Notes: generated by a model not told the origin, from the letters alone. A DNA stretch of 64,000 nucleotides from Dipteronia dyeriana (GCA_032871835.1 CM065300.1:67715192-67779191); one strand, 5' to 3'; counted from the stretch's first letter, positions 36,108 through 47,956 are shown. Made by a program: numbers and translations.

Positions 36108-36124
36108 CCCTCCTTCTAGTGCCA
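36108..36124 (-). other. Primer binding site of T
   Basis: Reads TGGCACTAGAAGGAGGG on the minus strand and starts two bases inside the 5' LTR. It has the TGGC start of a tRNA-complementary site. I do not assign the tRNA. It fixes the element's minus orientation. Confidence 0.65.
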
Positions 36125-36126
36125 AT

Positions 36127-36910
36127 TGTTGATTGTTATTTGTGGATCAATTACAATTCACCACGCGTCACACAAAATGGATGTAAATAAAAATGAATAA
36201 TAAATTGTAAAGGTAAGAAGGTAATATTAAAGAAATTATTTTACGAGGGAAAACCCCAAGGTGGGGAAACACCCACGGTTGCCGTCGACGGCGAGAAAAA
36301 TTCACAATAAAAAAGATAATTACAACCTTCAATCCCTCTCACACTTTTTGTATGCAAAATTTTCCTTCACCTCTATAGGTATTATTAGGATCTATTTATA
36401 CATTCATAGAACCCTAATTATTGGTGTACAAGTAAGGTAAGTTCCCGTAAAGGAACCAAATTCTAACTTATTGGAGCCGTTTTATTCTCCTTCTCGATTT
36501 ATTTTGATTGTATTTTAACTGCCTTTGATCTCTTGCCTAATATGTACCTTGATATTCATAAGGAAGTTAGTTTCCTTATCAAAGTGTTCTTTGAGATGTC
36601 TTGTTTTTGTCGGATTCCTCTTTTGCATATAAAAGTCATAATTTTAATAAATCAGAATATTAACCACGTGTCAATCAACCGATCGTCTGACAATCCCGAC
36701 CAAAGTCCCTTTCCACGACCGTGGTTTTCCTCGATCACAGACTTCACCCCTAACATCTTGATGGTCCTGATCGGGTCTTCTTACCCGATCATCTAGGTCA
36801 TCTAAGTTATGGGGGCTTATAGGCATTCTTTGGTCAACTTAGGTTGACATGGCACCCCCGACCCATATCTTTTGCTGATGTGTCAGGGTTTCTGAATTTT
36901 ACCAATAACA
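36127..36910 (-). repeat. T 5' LTR (784 bp)
   Basis: TGTTGATTG to CCAATAACA, homologous to 18532-19312. Minus-strand TATA box at 36393-36400 (plus-strand TATTTATA). Confidence 0.85.
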
Positions 36911-37186
36911 AGTGCTAATCTGCTTCTCTGGTTTTCTCCTATTGCACGATTTATGCACTGGTTGTGTTCTGGTAAGAACCCATGCATGCACCTGCACACC
37001 GAAGCCTTTCTTCATTTAATTTGGCATGTTTTTGCACAATCTTCATACTTTCCAACCTATCTTCCAAATTGTTCCTTATTGCCTACAAACACACCAAAAG
37101 AGCTGTAAGATATGTACAAATGCACGAAAAAGAGACAAGGACAATGGAATTGAGGGCCAAAATATACGACAATTTTGGCATGATCA
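36911..37186 (-). repeat. A 3' LTR, right part
   Basis: Rest of the Athila-like LTR after the T insertion. It ends in ...GGCATGATCA at 37186, directly followed by ACCCCCAAAC. N's LTR shows the same junction (GATCA then ACACCCCCAAAC). The 111-codon plus-strand frame crossing its end is not supported as a gene. Confidence 0.7.
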
Positions 37187-38359
37187 AATACCCCCAAACA
37201 AAACCTTTGCTCGTCCTCGACCAAACTCTAAAACAAAACAAATATGACATAAATAAAAGTGACTCGATCTATATTTTCTTAAACCCTAAAACCTCTGCCC
37301 CAACACCAACTAGTTGAGAGATAAACAAGAGAGAGTGAGAGTAAGGAATAAGTTCATGCAAAATGTTCTAAACAACTCTAAGGCACCGCAAGGGGAAACT
37401 CGCACAACATGAATCCCACACTTAAAACGCCATTCCCTTCAAAACTACTTACTCTCATGCCTTGAGCATAATTTACTTCTATTTTAGTTCCTCACATGGG
37501 ATCTCTCTTCTTTTTCCTTTCGGAAACTAGGTTCACACTCATGCAATATGTATGCAATGAAGTAATGTAATGAAATCAATTTAATTGCGTACACTTAATA
37601 CGGAATGAAAGCTCTTTTTAGTGAATGAGTCTCATGAATGAATCAAGTGTCATGAACGTGGAAAGAGCATGCATCGACTAATATTCCCAATCTAGACTTC
37701 CCCTAAGATCTAATAGGTCTTTCCATTTGGTTGTAATAGGGCCATTGGATTAAATGTGTTGAACATAGGAATAGGATAATTTTTGAGTTCAAAGATCATT
37801 AATCATGTCTAAACAAACTCACACACCCCATACAAAGCTCTATTATGCAATAATTACACTTTAGCAGCTAGACATTTCCTTACAAGCACATTTGTGCTTC
37901 ATAATTGTACTCTTCTTTGTGAGTACTTATCATTAATTCCACAAGGATCTTTTTTTATCTTTTTATTGCCTTTTCTTTCTTTTTGCTTCAGTTTTCTTTT
38001 TTTTTTCCTTTTTCTATACAGAACATCATATATAATTTTACACTTTGGCTTTTAAGTTTAATTTTGGGCACTTTTACATTTTTGAGCCATTTCATGCACA
38101 ATTACATTGTTCCCTACATACATGCTATTACACATTAGAGCTCATACCTTTCAACAACACACACACACACACACCCCACCAGTTTGGCAATTTAAAGGTT
38201 GGTTTGTGTTTGGTTTATGGCTATGTGGTTTAATGTGGTTCCTAGTGTTTTACTGTAAAATTGGATTTGAAGCACACATAAGGGATTGAGAATGTGTTTA
38301 AACTAATTAAAGTAGTTGAATGCACACACATTGCCTAAATTCACTTCAAAGATTCCTTT
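37187..38359 (-). mobile_element. A internal region, 3' untranslated part
   Basis: Non-coding. It aligns in order with 42014-43130 of N ('catgcaaaa.attct.aa', 'aacatgaatcccacac', 'gccattgg', 'tgtggtttaatgtggttcc'). Next to the LTR is the minus-strand purine tract (plus-strand TACCCCCAAACA). A CA microsatellite lies at 38157-38174. It is interrupted at 38360 by P and resumes at 61214. Confidence 0.7.
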
Positions 38360-39396
38360 TGTAAGTTCCTCAGTTTTTGATTGGCTCATTTCGTTGACAA
38401 CCACATTTGGGGATTAATATGTAAGGGTAGTTTAGACCATCATTGTTCAAGAATGAGCCTAAGCTTCAAAAGGTAAATCACTTGCTTAACCTTGTTCGAA
38501 GAAGTTTTAGTTCACACACACTCTCATGCATGTTTTTGATCATATTGTATGAATGCTTAATTGTCTTAATTGTGTGTCTTTTTGCCATTACCCTTGCTTA
38601 GGTGTTTGATGCATTTAGTTTGCCTTTAGAAGAGGATTTTCCTCTTAACCGTGGTTGGGACCGCTCTCTACGTATTGCCTCCGCCGCGGTCTGCACAACG
38701 GTGTTCTCAGGGCATTGCACACTGCTGCTACTGCGGCCTGTTCTTGTTGCATGCACAATGGTCTCCCAAGCGGAGGTTCCCAGGTGTTGCACTGCTCTCT
38801 GTACCGTGGTCTGGACACTTGCCTATACCGCGGTCCAGACAGCGGTCATGACGGGATTTAGTTTCCCTTTGTCCAAAACGATGCTGTTTCGTGTAAGGTA
38901 CAATATATATATATATATAAATTCTCTTCTCTTCTCTTTGGATAAAAGGAGTCCAAGAAGCCATTTTTATTGACCAAGCTTTTCTTTGACAGAGAAATTG
39001 ACTTTAATAGAGAGAGAGCTCCCAAGAACTCATTTTGACTCAACCAAACTCCAATCCATGAGCATCTAATATCTTCTTTCATCTTGCAAGCATGGATTCT
39101 CTTGTTTGTCTTTGACTAGGTAATCACTACATGCCCTAGAAGCCCTAGAATATCTTGTTCCATTCTTATGACATATATGCATAGGTTTAGCAATTATTGT
39201 TGATTAAATACATATCATTGAGTTTAATTGCATATATAACATGCTTGGATTGTTGATTGTTGGTTGAGATTTATATTTTGTGATAGCTAGGATTTGTGAC
39301 CATTTTGCTCTTCCAGCTAAATCTCTATGTTTTGCATTTATCAATTGCAATGATTGACATCCTTGAATTTCTAGATGAGCATTTAGTGTTGCCTAG
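38360..39396 (+). repeat. P 5' LTR, first part
   Basis: TGTAAGTTCCTCAG onward, aligning closely with 59688-60770 of the 3' LTR. It contains a CG-rich patch (38640-38860, CGCGGT at 38685-38690 and 38829-38834), then an AT run serving as TATA region (38903-38919), then a leader-like part. At 39396 it joins M's truncated LTR. About 100 bp of P LTR (equivalent to 60770-60873) is missing at this junction. Confidence 0.85.
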
Positions 39397-40314
39397 TGAG
39401 GTGCGCTTGTGGACCGGCGCAGCCGTGACAGCACAAAAGATCGAGATTCGAGCTACCCAAAACATGACCAAACGACCTCCAAACCTTTCATATAATATAC
39501 TGTTGGAAAGGTATAGAAGTATCCTTTCTACACCAGTTTATAAAACTTGATTTGAATGTCTGTAGAAAAAGTTATGGTTATTTAAGTGATCAAAGGTCAG
39601 AAACGGACAACAACAAAGATGCCCTGTTTTTGTGGTCACTTTGGAGATTTTAAACCCAATCCAAACGGTCATGAAATATTACGAATAATATACCATTGGA
39701 AAGGTATGGGCATCTTGTTTATACAGAAATTTTAAAAATTCATTTTGAATGATTTTATAAATAGATATGGTCATAAGACCATACAAAAGTCAGTTTTGAA
39801 AAACATTTAAATCATTGAAATCCACTTTTTTAAACTAGACACCTTACTCCACATAACAAAACCAAGAGAAGAATACAACATTCTCAAATGGTTACTCAAT
39901 GAGCTAAGACAAGCACACCATCGTGCAAGTGCGAATAACACACAAAACCACACTATGATTGCACATAGAGAACAATGAAGCAAACACGCATAACAAATCA
40001 AATGCAAGTAAGTGTGTGTGTGAGCAACACATAATGCATGTCAATACAAATGCAAAGATGTGATCAGTATAAGCATGCAAGAAGAGTTATCAAAACATGA
40101 ATGCGCATTCATAGAAACACACAACATATACGAATAAGAAATATGCACGAGTTGTGAGTGTGTGCAACTATATCTCTTCAAAGCAAGTAAGCACAAGAAA
40201 TATACCTTTGGTGCTTCTTCTCTTGAGGTGTAGAGAGCCTAAGCTACCCTTACATAAAACCATAATATGTGGTTTGTTCATGAAATAAGCAAATCAATAA
40301 ATGAGGACTTTACA
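39397..40314 (-). repeat. M 3' LTR, truncated (918 bp)
   Basis: Aligns with 54960-55876 of the 5' LTR. The outer ~1.4 kb of the LTR is missing at the left, where it meets P's LTR. The inner end, ...GAGGACTTTACA at 40314, is directly followed by the reverse complement of a purine tract (ATCTCCCCTTTTGGC, 40315-40329). Confidence 0.85.
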
Positions 40315-40719
40315 ATCTCCCCTTTTGGCTATTTCGTGACAAAACCACCACTCACATTGATCCTCACAAAACAAAATAAAACACCAGGAAGATATTCTAC
40401 ATTACAAAGAGATATACATGAAAAAAAACTACAAATCTTCAATCTCTTGTAGAACTATCAAACCTACACACAAAACAAACACAAATAAACTTTCCAAACC
40501 AAGTGCATGTGAGATGATCAAGTGAATATAAAACAAAAGCATTTGCATTTAAGAATATGAGTACGACATCGTGTAATGCTCCACATCATGCAATGCTCCC
40601 CCTCAAAGGGTTACTCCCCCTCAAAGGGTTACTCCCCCTAAATGTAATCTCCCTAAAAAGTACTACTCCCCTCAAAACCAACACATGCTACTCCCCATAA
40701 CACCACAAATGCTACTCCC
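40315..40719 (-). other. M 3' non-coding zone, left part
   Basis: Minus-strand 3' untranslated part including the purine tract. It shows repeated pyrimidine blocks ('ctactccccctc', 'aagggttactccccc') that mirror the 'gggggagtt' repeats at 59340-59430 of P. No coding frame. It ends at the N insertion. Confidence 0.7.
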
Positions 40720-40724
40720 CCTTT

Positions 40725-42013
40725 TGATTACAGTATTTTTGATCTTAATCAATTTAAAAGAAATTTCGTTCACTGAGATTGGTGATTCTACTAGTCGAAC
40801 ACTAATTAGTCTAATTTAATCCAATTCTAAGTGCATGAAAACTAAATGCATAATGCTTGTCTTGAGTTGGTATTTTAAGTCACTAATTAGTAAAAATGCA
40901 ATAAACTAAATAACACAAAAGCTCACACTAAAATATGCATATGAAAGAATGCTAGGGAATCAATGCAACCTAATTAAACTTCTCAATGTAATCCACAAGT
41001 CTCAATTAAACATTTAAATCCAATTGATATGGTTTGTTTCATGAAGCACCTAATCTTCCCAATTACTCACACACGGTCATGTAATGAGCAATGGTTTGAA
41101 TTAGTTTTTAATTAAAAACTCTAAATCAAATAACACATAGCATGGTCATGCATATGGAAATTTTCTCAATTTTTAAGCTTGTAGTTAAAGACTAAATGGG
41201 ATGGTCACTCACATCTAACCCTCAACATCATAGATAAACTAATCCTAACACAAACATTCATTGATGTCTTGTTTGAATAGAAGTGAAGGAATTAGAGCAT
41301 ATATTCCAATAAATAAGACTACCAAAGTATTTAATTAAAAACCATTAGACTAGGATTACAAAGAGTTGCTCAATAGGTTTACATTAATCCCCTAACATAG
41401 AAATTAGTTACACATCAAGGAAAGAAAATTAAACAAAGAAGAGTGAAAGGAGAAACCAAAGTTGGCCATTGAGGTTCCTTGACTTGTAAGCTTCCTCTTC
41501 TTGCTTCCCAAGTTCCAAGATGGATAGATGGATTCAAGTGTCTAAGGATGGTGTTGAAAGGGTGGAAGTAGTCCAAAAGTTCGTGTGGCTTCTCTCTTTC
41601 ACAATAATATAATATGGGTATTTATATGCGTCCAAAAATAGGTCAGAAATCAGCCTAGAAATGCATGCTTACGGACTGTCGCTACCCTGTATGTCGCGGT
41701 TGTCCATGAAGACATGTCGCTGTCTTCGATGATGACATCACAAGTGACACTTTAGAAAAGTTCCTATCGCGTGGTGTGTCGCGGTCTCCCATGACGGAAA
41801 TCATAACAGCAACATATTTTGTCATTTGATCCAAGTTTCCAAATTCCAGCTCTTTTGGGTCCCAATGTTCACTCATAACTCCCATATGGTGCCCCTAACA
41901 CAAAATCCTGCAAATACACTTAATCGAGCAATTAAACACTTGATTTTACTCAAGAATTGAGCAATAAGCATAGGAAGGGGGACTCAAAATCTAGTGTTAT
42001 CATGGCTCGATCA
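40725..42013 (-). repeat. N 3' LTR (1289 bp)
   Basis: Plus-strand TGATTACAG to CTCGATCA. Closely similar to 46647-47956 with scattered substitutions. A minus-strand TATA-like box lies near 41616-41625. The CGCGGT-bearing patch (41676-41815) has two repeat units where the 5' LTR has three. Confidence 0.92.
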
Positions 42014-44966
42014 ACACCCCCAAACCTAGCCTTTTGCTCATCCTCGAGCAAAATCAAGAGAAAACACCAACAACAACAAACAAGCAAACAACACGAAGAC
42101 TCGATAAAAACAAAATAAATTCAAACAACAATAACACAAAAGTCGCATTTTCAACTGATGATGAGATGCAAAGAGGTATGGATAAAGAGAGTAGACACAT
42201 GCAAAACATTCTCAAGCAACTCGAAGGCACTCACGGGACACTCGAACAACATGAATCCCACACCTAAAGTGCTCTCATGTCGGGAACTACTCACTCTCAC
42301 ACCTCGAGCAAAATTCACTTTGACTCTAAACCTCACGTGGACATCCTCTTTTCTTTCTTCTAGGAGTCATAAATTCACACTCATGCAAAGTATGCAAGGA
42401 TAGAGTTATGGATGGGAATCAAATACTTGCATACAAGAAGAAATGGAACGTTATTATTTTGCTAAACTTACCTAGGAAATGAATCAAATGCCATGGATGT
42501 GGAAGGTCATGCTTCAACAAACATTCCCAATATAGATTTAATAATTGATCATTTAGGCCTTCTCTTTGGTTGTAATAGGGCCATTGGGTGAAATATGATA
42601 AACAAAGAATAGGAAATGGAATTCAAAAGTCACCAATCTTGCTAAAACACTACACGATTCACCCAATACTTAAGCTCTATTCACATCACCCATGGCACTA
42701 GTGATTAGGCTTGACTTTTAATTACACTTGTGCTTTACATGAATACTCTACTAGTGAGTTTACAATTTCATAAAAGACTCTTATTTCCTTTTTTTTTCAT
42801 TTTTTTTTACACTTTAAGCTCATAAGTGCACATTTTCGCACTTTTACATTTTTGAGCCTTTTGCACTGCACGTTTACAAATATAGCCTAAATACACTCTA
42901 ACTTTTAAAATTTAGAGCTTTCTACCTTTCCACCATAACACATCCTAACAAGATTGACAACGAGGGTAGACATGTGTTTAGGTTTAGGCTATATGGTGTA
43001 ATGTGGTTCCAAAAGAAAGGTAAGTGTTTGGCCTCAAAATTGGCTTGGGAGCACACAAATAGGGACAAGGAATGTGTTTAGGCTAACATGAGTAGTTAAG
43101 CACACACATTGCCTAAAATCATTTCCGCCATCTCATCTATCAAGGGAATGTAAGTATCCATCAAGCAATCCATTAATATATCAATGTGATGTTCTATGGC
43201 AAATGATGCGCATGACGAGATAAGTGTTTAAGATGAAACAATGATAACACTCAGATGCGCTTTTTAAGGCTTGTGTTTGTGAACTCACTAGGTAGTCTCC
43301 ACTATTAGAACAAGGTGTTTGAGCACCGAGTCCCCTCAACTTGAACACAAAAGGATGGGACAAGCCCATTAAGTGCAAGTGAGACCCTAGAGCGACAACA
43401 AGATGCTCAATCGAGCATATTATGCATAAATAAACTCTCACATAAACACACGCTCAAAGCATCACACCCAAGCCACTTGAAGCTTGAATTTTTTTGGCCA
43501 TGCGACTATTTTTGAAAAGTTTAACTCAATATTAAATCAAAAATTTGAGTCAAAAATAATATTTAGGACCCAATAAAACCAAAACGACTGAAAACGATAT
43601 CGACACCCCCAAACCTAAACTCAACATTGTCCCCAATGTTGACAATGAGAGCCCAGCGAGAAAGGTGCCTATACCACAACAAACATAACACAATTCAACA
43701 ATATAGAATAAAATAAAATAAAATGCACAAAGACTCGATCAAGATGGCATAGAAAGCTCTTAATGATAATTAAACATCAACCACAACACAATACAACTCA
43801 CACCCTTAGTCTAATCGCAAGTAAAACAAACAAAAGAAAAGATGCAAAAGAACCATATTATAAAATCAAAGAACAAAAGTAATGAAAACAAGTACGAAAT
43901 GCAACTGAAACAAGAAATAAAGCAAAAAAAAACAAGTCTAGCCACAAAAGAACAACCCAAAGCAAATAATGAGGGGGGTGGTGGTGGCCAAATGTGCCCT
44001 AATTTTCATTATTTTCGGTCCATCTCACCCATAAATCCTTCAAAAACATAGAATCACTACAAAAAAGTTTCAATAAACTTCACAACAAAAACCAACCTTT
44101 TATTCTCACAAATATGCATAAATTTGCTTCAACCCCAAAGATTCCACTAATTTCCCAAATCAACCCTAGAATATGTAAATGTAAGTAGAACTAGGATTTG
44201 GGACTAACAGGGCCTAAAGTAAGTGAAAAGAAGAAGGAATTACCGATTGCGTGGGTTAAAAGTCTTCGATGTCTCGTGGAGGGAGAATTTTAGTGATTGA
44301 GGTTTGAATTTTTGGTAAGAGGATGCCCTACGATGAACTTATGTTTTATACCAGGTGTCTGCCGCGGTCAAACTGTCGCGGTAGTCTTTGACGGAATCCA
44401 TGACCGCGACACACCGCCTCTTCGTTTTGGTCTTAAAATTCTGGTGTCGCGGCTATGCAACCACACGATAGTTGGGGCAGCATGTAGAACGAAAGCGACC
44501 CTTAGAATTTATCGCGTGGCTGTGTCGCGGTCTTCCATGACGAAAACTAAGACCACGACACTCCGCTTTCTTGCTCTTTTCTTTGTCACTTCTATTCACT
44601 AACGACACCTTAGGCGACAACAACTCCTTGATTTTGTAGCGTGGAAAGGTCGCGGTCGTCTATGACGACATCATGACCTTGACATAGCTAGAAAATTCCT
44701 CCTAAATGCATTTAAGTGTTCCAAAGTGCCTAATCTGCACATATGCTCAACAAAAAAAGATATCAATGGCATTTGCTTGAAAAATTTGAATTTGGTAATC
44801 ACTAGACTTACTAATAAAATGAAAATGAAAGTCACCCCCAAACCTATTCTTTTCCACACCTTCCACTATCAATTAAGTTGTGGATAAACTTAGACTTGGA
44901 AGTGAAGTAGAATCACTACCAATCACAATTATTATACAAAAGTAAAAGTTATTGAAAAGAAAGATA
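42014..44966 (-). other. N 3' untranslated zone with repeated purine tracts
   Basis: Nearly 3 kb with no supported gene. The 13-mer ACCCCCAAACCTA occurs at 42016-42028 (beside the LTR, the true purine tract), 43605-43617 and 44834-44846. A CG-rich stretch at 44350-44690 carries four CGCGGT copies like those in the LTR. The first 1.1 kb aligns with A at 37187-38350, and 43130 onward aligns with A from 61214. Confidence 0.7.
44350..44690. repeat. CG-rich degenerate repeats inside N
   Basis: CGCGGT at 44363-44368, 44377-44382, 44526-44531 and 44651-44656, with companions of the 'tccatgac' and 'gcgacac' type. The pattern resembles the LTR patches at 41676-41815 and 47596-47760. It may be a relic of another Athila-type LTR nested here: a purine tract-like motif lies at 44834-44846, to its right. 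Confidence 0.6.
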
Positions 44967-46575
44967 CCTCGGTGGGTTGCCTCCCACCAAGTGCACTATT
45001 TAACGTCTAGGCAAGACGTGGTAAGAGCACCACGGCTCCTGAAGCTCTATCACTTCCAACCAAGTAATCTTCCCATCAACGAGAGTGTCTCTTGCTTTGT
45101 GAAGTTCGTCTTTCCGGAACTTGACGAATCTTCCTTGGCCTTCCTTTAGGTATATTCTGTCTCTTTTTGCACACTTCCATAAATTCAATACATTGGGCCT
45201 TTTTATGACCCCTAGTATGGCAAAATTGACATTTGTAAGGAAAATATGATGAACTACCTTGGGTCTTCTTAATTCTAGCTCTCGAATGATTTGCATCTAT
45301 CTCAATGGTGTGGAGTTGTGCAGTTTCTTCGTCTATGCTTCGGTCCTTGGTCAAGGTTTCAATTGTACGTTCAGCTATTTCAAGCTCCGTTAAGTAGTCG
45401 CATTCCTTAACCTTTGCTACCTTTAAAGCAATTTATTTTCTGCTCAACTCCTTCATGACGGCATTGATTTCCTTGTCCGCTTGCTCCACTTGCCATTCCA
45501 ACTTCTTAGTGCCTCGGGCAAAGTTTTCTTCTTGCTCTTCTACCAACCTTGCAAGATCTTACACCCTCTTGATTGCTTAATCCCTTTTCTTTTCTAGGAT
45601 TTCCATCCTTTTCATCAAGTCGGTGTTTTTGCTAACAAGATCATTAATGTCTAACATTGCTTGTTTGTCACATGGATCACCAATTTGACCACTTTCCTCA
45701 CCTTTATCCTCAAAAAGTGCTAGGATTTCATTTAAGTATTCAATTAGACTCCTAAAATAGTCTTATGCCTGAAGTGCACCCACAACAAGGCAATCAACTG
45801 AGCTAGTGGCTTTTTTTAACCTTCCAGGAAATGGAACCGGTGGGATGTAGGGATCAGGTGACTTGTGTAGTAGGGATGTCTTCTCGGGCACATTCTCCAC
45901 TACTACTTCCTCTTCTTTTACCAAAGTCTCACCCTCGATTTACTCTTCTGATTCTTTAGCCTTTTTCTCCTTAGGCTCTCCACTTGTATCTACGGTGTCT
46001 AACACTTGGTCATTTCTCAGAACTGTCACTGTCTTAGCTTGTTCATTCATGTGAATTGTGTCAGCTACCTACCCTAATTGTGTCACCAACTTCTTCACTG
46101 ATTCCTCTAAGTCGGTGAACCTTTGCTCTGTTGCTTGGAGGAAAATATTCAAGTTCTGATCTGTCTGTTGTGAACTCTGAGCAAGGGTAGTCACGATGTC
46201 CTCCAAAAGACTCTTCCTAGGCTGATATGAAGTCACATCTCGATTACCCGAGTTGTTCCATTGCTGCCCATTTAACCCTTGGCCTTGGTAGTTTTGAGTT
46301 TGGTTATTGAAAGTCTTGTTTGGGTCGGACCCTGAGAAGTTGGGATGGTTGCACCACCCCGGATTGTAAGAGTTAGAATACAGATCATTTCTTCCTCTTT
46401 CAAAATTTAGGGCTTGGACATCTTCCGTATCATAAAATACCATCGCTCCATCTTGACGGTCCGCTTCATACACCATGTTTGCCATTAAACACCAAAAACA
46501 AAAGTACCAACGAAGTAAAAAGATAATAAAAAAAATGAAAATAAAACTAACAAACAAAATAAAATAAAATGACAC
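44967..46575 (-). pseudogene. N gag polyprotein with coiled coil and zinc knuckle
   Basis: Minus strand, broken by a few stops. An N-terminal part includes the Athila gag signature SNSYNPGWCNHPNF (about 46390-46340), then a Gln/Asn-rich stretch and a LEDIVTTLAQSSQQ helix (46210-46070). Next comes an acidic, Glu-rich linker (46000-45850), then a long heptad-like coiled coil (about 45670-45380: LMKRMEILEKKRD, LARLVEEQEENFA, LEWQVEQADKE). A CCHC knuckle CQFCHTRGHKKAQC follows (about 45235-45195), then a basic tail. The end near 44970 holds 'ggtgggaggcaaccc' (minus), typical of Athila downstream of gag. The knuckle fits C-x2-C-x4-H-x4-C exactly. Role: RNA-binding structural protein. No pol follows. 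Confidence 0.75.
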
Positions 46576-46624
46576 ACACTACCTAACTCAAACTAATTAG
46601 GCTCCACTAATGAATATACGTCGA

Positions 46625-46642
46625 TCCCCGGCAGCGGCGACA
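46625..46642 (-). other. Primer binding site of N (Asp tRNA type)
   Basis: Plus-strand TCCCCGGCAGCGGCGACA, whose reverse complement matches the Athila Asp-tRNA primer site TGGCGCCGTTGCCGGGGA at 16 of 18 positions. It lies four bases from the 5' LTR and sets the minus orientation. Confidence 0.9.
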
Positions 46643-46646
46643 AAAT

Positions 46647-47956
46647 TGATTGCAGTATTTTTGATCTTAATCAATTTAAAAGAAAGTCGTTCACTAGGAT
46701 CGATGATTCTACTAGTCAAACACTAATTAGTCTAATTTAATCCTATTCTAAGTGCATGAAAACTAAATGCATAATGCTTGTCTTGAGTTGGTATTTTAAT
46801 TCACTAATTTGTAAAAAGTCAATAAACTAAATAACACAAAAGCTCACACTAAAATATGCATATGAAAGAATGCTAGGGAATCAATGCAACATAATTAAAC
46901 TTCTCAATGTAATCCACAAGTCTCAATTAAGCATTTAAATCCAATTGATAGGGTTTTTTTCTTGAAGCACCTAATCTTCCCAATTACTCACATACGGTCA
47001 TGTAATGAGCAATGGTTAGAATTAGTTTTTAATTAAAAACTCTAAACCAAATAACACATAGCATGGTCATGCATATGGAAATTTTCTCAATTATTAAGCT
47101 TGTAGTTAAAGACTAAATGGGATGGTCACATACATCTAACCCTCAACATCATAGATAAACTAATCCTAACACAAACATTCATTGAAGTCTCATTTGAATA
47201 GAAGTGAAGGAATTAGAGCATATATTCTAATAAAAGAGACTATCAACGTATTTAATTAAAACTATTAGACTAGGATTACAAAGAGTTGCTCAATAGGTTT
47301 ACATTAATCCCTTAACATAGAAATTAGTTTCACATCAAGGAAAGAAAATTAAACAAAGAAGAGTGAAAGGAGAAACCAAAGTTGGCCATTAAGGTTCCTT
47401 GACTTGTAAGCTTACTCTTCTTGCTTTCCAAGTTCCAAGATGGATGGATGGATTCAAGTGTCTAAGGATGGTGATGGAAGGGTGGAAGTAGTCCAAAAGT
47501 TCTTGTGGCTTCTCTCTTTCACAATAATATAAGATGGGTATTTATATTGGTCTAAAAATAGGTCAAAAATCAACCTAGAAATGCGTGCTGCCAGACTGTC
47601 GCTACCCTGTTTGTCGCAGTTGTCCATGATGACATATCGCAGTCTTCCATAATGACATGTCGCGGTCATCTATGACGACATCACAAGCGACACTTTAGAA
47701 AAGCTGTTGTCGCGTGATGTGTCACGGTCTTCCATGACGGAAATCATAACAGCGACATATTTTGTCATTTTATCAAAGTTTCCAATTTCCAACTCTTTTG
47801 GGTCCCAATCTTCACTCATAACTCCCATATGATGCTCATAATAAAAAATCCTGCAAATACACTTAATCGAGCCATTAAACACTTGATTTTACTCGAGAAT
47901 TGAGCAATAAGCATAGGAAGGGGGACTCAAAATCTAGTATTATCATGGCTCGATCA
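46647..47956 (-). repeat. N 5' LTR (1310 bp)
   Basis: Plus-strand TGATTGCAG to CTCGATCA. TATA-like box on the minus strand at 47539-47546. Upstream of it (47596-47760) are three tandem units of about 27 bp of the form 'atgacatgtcgcggtctt'. Confidence 0.92.

Larger units (their letters stand above)
18532..36910 (-). mobile_element. Tat-like Ty3/gypsy element T (split by C1)
   Basis: LTR retrotransposon on the minus strand, with LTRs at 18532-19312 and 36127-36910. Its gag (36058 down to 35589, then 26958 to about 25600) is interrupted by C1. Protease, reverse transcriptase, RNase H and integrase follow in Ty3/gypsy order down to about 21965. Between integrase and the 3' LTR an accessory ORF runs on the opposite strand (19968-21636), as known for some Tat-lineage families such as Retand and Grande. 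Without C1 it is about 9.75 kb. The flanks (ggtgt at 18527-18531, agtgc at 36911-36915) share three of five bases, fitting a decayed target duplication. It inserted into the LTR of A. Confidence 0.85.
40725..47956 (-). mobile_element. Athila-like gag-only element N
   Basis: Ty3/gypsy-type element of 7.2 kb with LTRs at 40725-42013 and 46647-47956 and a perfect target duplication CCTTT (40720-40724, 47957-47961). The primer site matches Asp tRNA, as in Athila. The internal region encodes only a gag-like polyprotein (46575 down to about 44970) and long untranslated DNA. No protease, RT or integrase motif was seen. The insertion target was M: joining the flanks restores the 'catgacaaaaaggggg' sequence seen in P near 59300. 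Confidence 0.92.

Noticed and set aside
36982..37317. 111-codon plus-strand frame
   Set aside because: Spans the end of A's LTR and its untranslated zone, with no conserved counterpart in N.
38157..38174. CA microsatellite as a functional site
   Set aside because: An 18-bp simple repeat in A's untranslated DNA, with nothing to suggest a function.
38602..38973. Cys-rich 123-codon frame and overlapping frames, repeated at 60036-60302
   Set aside because: They fall in the CG-rich patch and AT run of P's LTR. Several frames are open at once because the patch is GC-rich, and the two LTR copies are shifted relative to each other.
44350..44690. CRISPR-like array
   Set aside because: Units are degenerate, spacing is irregular and the genome is a plant's. 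It matches LTR repeat patches instead.
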